7,724 nt of DNA from Paracoccaceae bacterium (GTDB lineage Bacteria > Pseudomonadota > Alphaproteobacteria > Rhodobacterales > Rhodobacteraceae), in the NCBI GenBank assembly GCA_007128865.1, contig SKWP01000456.1:1-7724 (forward strand), given 5' to 3'. Positions 7,012 to 7,724 of this stretch are shown here, one piece after another. A model generated the notes under the pieces. That model saw only the letters and a program-made list of their open reading frames with translations, had not been told where the DNA came from and ran no database searches. Made by a program: the position numbers and the translations under genes. Positions within the stretch are counted from its first letter, which is position 1. Each line of letters begins with the position of its first letter.

Positions 7012-7724
7012 ATGCCCGTGGTGCCGCCGTTTCGCTCATCCAGACTGCCTGCCGAATGGCAGGACGTCACGCCGCCCGAGGTCTTTTTCAATCGGCGCAA
7101 GCTGCTGCTTGCCGCCGCGGGCAGCGCGCTCGCTTCGGCGGCCGCGTTTCCGGCAGCGGCCAATCCGGAGCCGGTTCTGGATGTGCGCGAAAGCCCGTTT
7201 TCCACCGACGAGGCCCCGAACAGCTTCGAGGACATCACCACCTACAACAACTTCTACGAATTCGGCACCGGCAAGAGCGATCCGGCCAGACACGCGCACC
7301 GGCTGACGACCGCGCCCTGGAGCATCGAGATCGGCGGGCTGGTCGAACGGCCGGGCACCTATTCCTTCGAAGAGATCATGGACGGTGTCGAACTGGAGGA
7401 GCGCATCTATCGGTTGCGCTGTGTCGAGGCCTGGTCGATGGTCGTGCCCTGGGTCGGCTTCGAGCTTTCGGTGCTGCTTGACCGTGTCGGCGTGCGCCCC
7501 GAGGCGCGGCATGTCGCCTTTGAAACCCTCTACCGCCCCGAGGAAATGCCCGGCCAGCGCCAGCGCATCGTGCCATGGCCCTATGTCGAAGGCTTGCGGC
7601 TGGATGAGGCGATGCATCCGCTCACCATTCTGGCGACCGGCGTCTATCGCCAGCCGATGCCGAATGTGAACGGTGCACCGATCCGGCTGGTGGTGCCGTG
7701 GAAGTACGGGTTCAAGTCGATCAA
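7012..7724 (+). CDS. msrP: MsrP (YedY), Mo-cofactor methionine-sulfoxide reductase catalytic subunit (3' end missing)
   Basis: MsrP repairs oxidised methionine in periplasmic proteins, using a molybdopterin cofactor and electrons from the membrane haem protein MsrQ. The visible 237 residues include a twin-arginine signal (FNRRKLLL, Arg28-Arg29, then an Ala-rich core ending near AFPAAA, residue 50). They also include the family segment ITTYNNFYEFGTGKSDPA (75-92), the molybdenum-ligating cysteine in YRLRCVEAW (Cys137), and GAPIRLVVPWKYGFKSI at the window edge. The frame stays open to 7724, so perhaps a quarter of the protein is missing. The start is uncertain. The ATG at 7012 is only 1 nt after GGGGAG (7005-7010), while an in-frame GTG at 7018 is 7 nt after it and better placed. 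The Tat position before the arginines is Asn rather than the usual Ser/Thr. msrQ is expected just downstream, outside the window. Confidence 0.95.
   Translation, partial: MPVVPPFRSSRLPAEWQDVTPPEVFFNRRKLLLAAAGSALASAAAFPAAANPEPVLDVRESPFSTDEAPNSFEDITTYNNFYEFGTGKSDPARHAHRLTTAPWSIEIGGLVERPGTYSFEEIMDGVELEERIYRLRCVEAWSMVVPWVGFELSVLLDRVGVRPEARHVAFETLYRPEEMPGQRQRIVPWPYVEGLRLDEAMHPLTILATGVYRQPMPNVNGAPIRLVVPWKYGFKSI

Noticed and set aside
6446..7481. Plus-strand frames of 286 and 179 codons spanning the fasciclin-msrP region
   Set aside because: They run antisense to the fasciclin gene or out of frame with msrP, both firmly identified. Their sequences are shadow-like.

Overview
The window is a GC-rich piece of a bacterial chromosome. 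The protein families, the DnaK/DnaJ sequences and the gene set point to an alphaproteobacterium. A Rhodobacterales-type organism is my best guess, but I could not run a search to confirm it. All six main genes belong to recognisable families. I see no mobile element, tRNA, rRNA, CRISPR array or phage gene.

Layout: (1) 2-664 (+) is the 3' part of a DUF1223 thioredoxin-like secreted protein whose start lies before the window. (2) 677-1333 (-) is alkB, the oxidative DNA/RNA dealkylase, which converges on the DUF1223 gene with only 12 bp between the stops. (3) 1334-1488 is a divergent control region with a good heat-shock (RpoH-type) promoter for dnaK and a candidate opposite promoter for alkB, both centred on the same TATATA core. 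(4) dnaK (1489-3408) and dnaJ (3507-4658), both intact, are separated by a perfect 12-bp all-GC hairpin. (5) 4757-5878 (+) is a 373-aa protein of the bacterial eRF1/Pelota-like (baeRF) group. It follows dnaJ on the same strand and is probably co-transcribed at least in part. (6) 5879-6246 has no convincing gene but holds several inverted repeats, including a likely terminator for the next gene. (7) 6247-6711 (-) is a secreted single-domain fasciclin (FAS1) protein. (8) 6712-7011 is a divergent intergenic region with short repeats. (9) 7012-7724 (+) is the 5' part of msrP (yedY), a Tat-exported molybdopterin methionine-sulfoxide reductase subunit that runs off the window.

How they may work together: the centre is the protein-folding stress module (DnaK with its J-protein), with a dealkylation-repair gene reading away from the same control region and a putative ribosome-associated release-factor-like protein behind dnaJ. 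The right end is envelope-directed, with an exported FAS1 protein and a periplasmic repair enzyme for oxidised methionine in a divergent pair.

Most of the region is ordinary housekeeping and stress DNA, and I did not find a clearly new system. The items most worth a second look are the baeRF-like gene with its GGEGQ loop behind dnaKJ, the shared palindromic -10 element between alkB and dnaK, and the structured gene-free stretch at about 5.9-6.25 kb.
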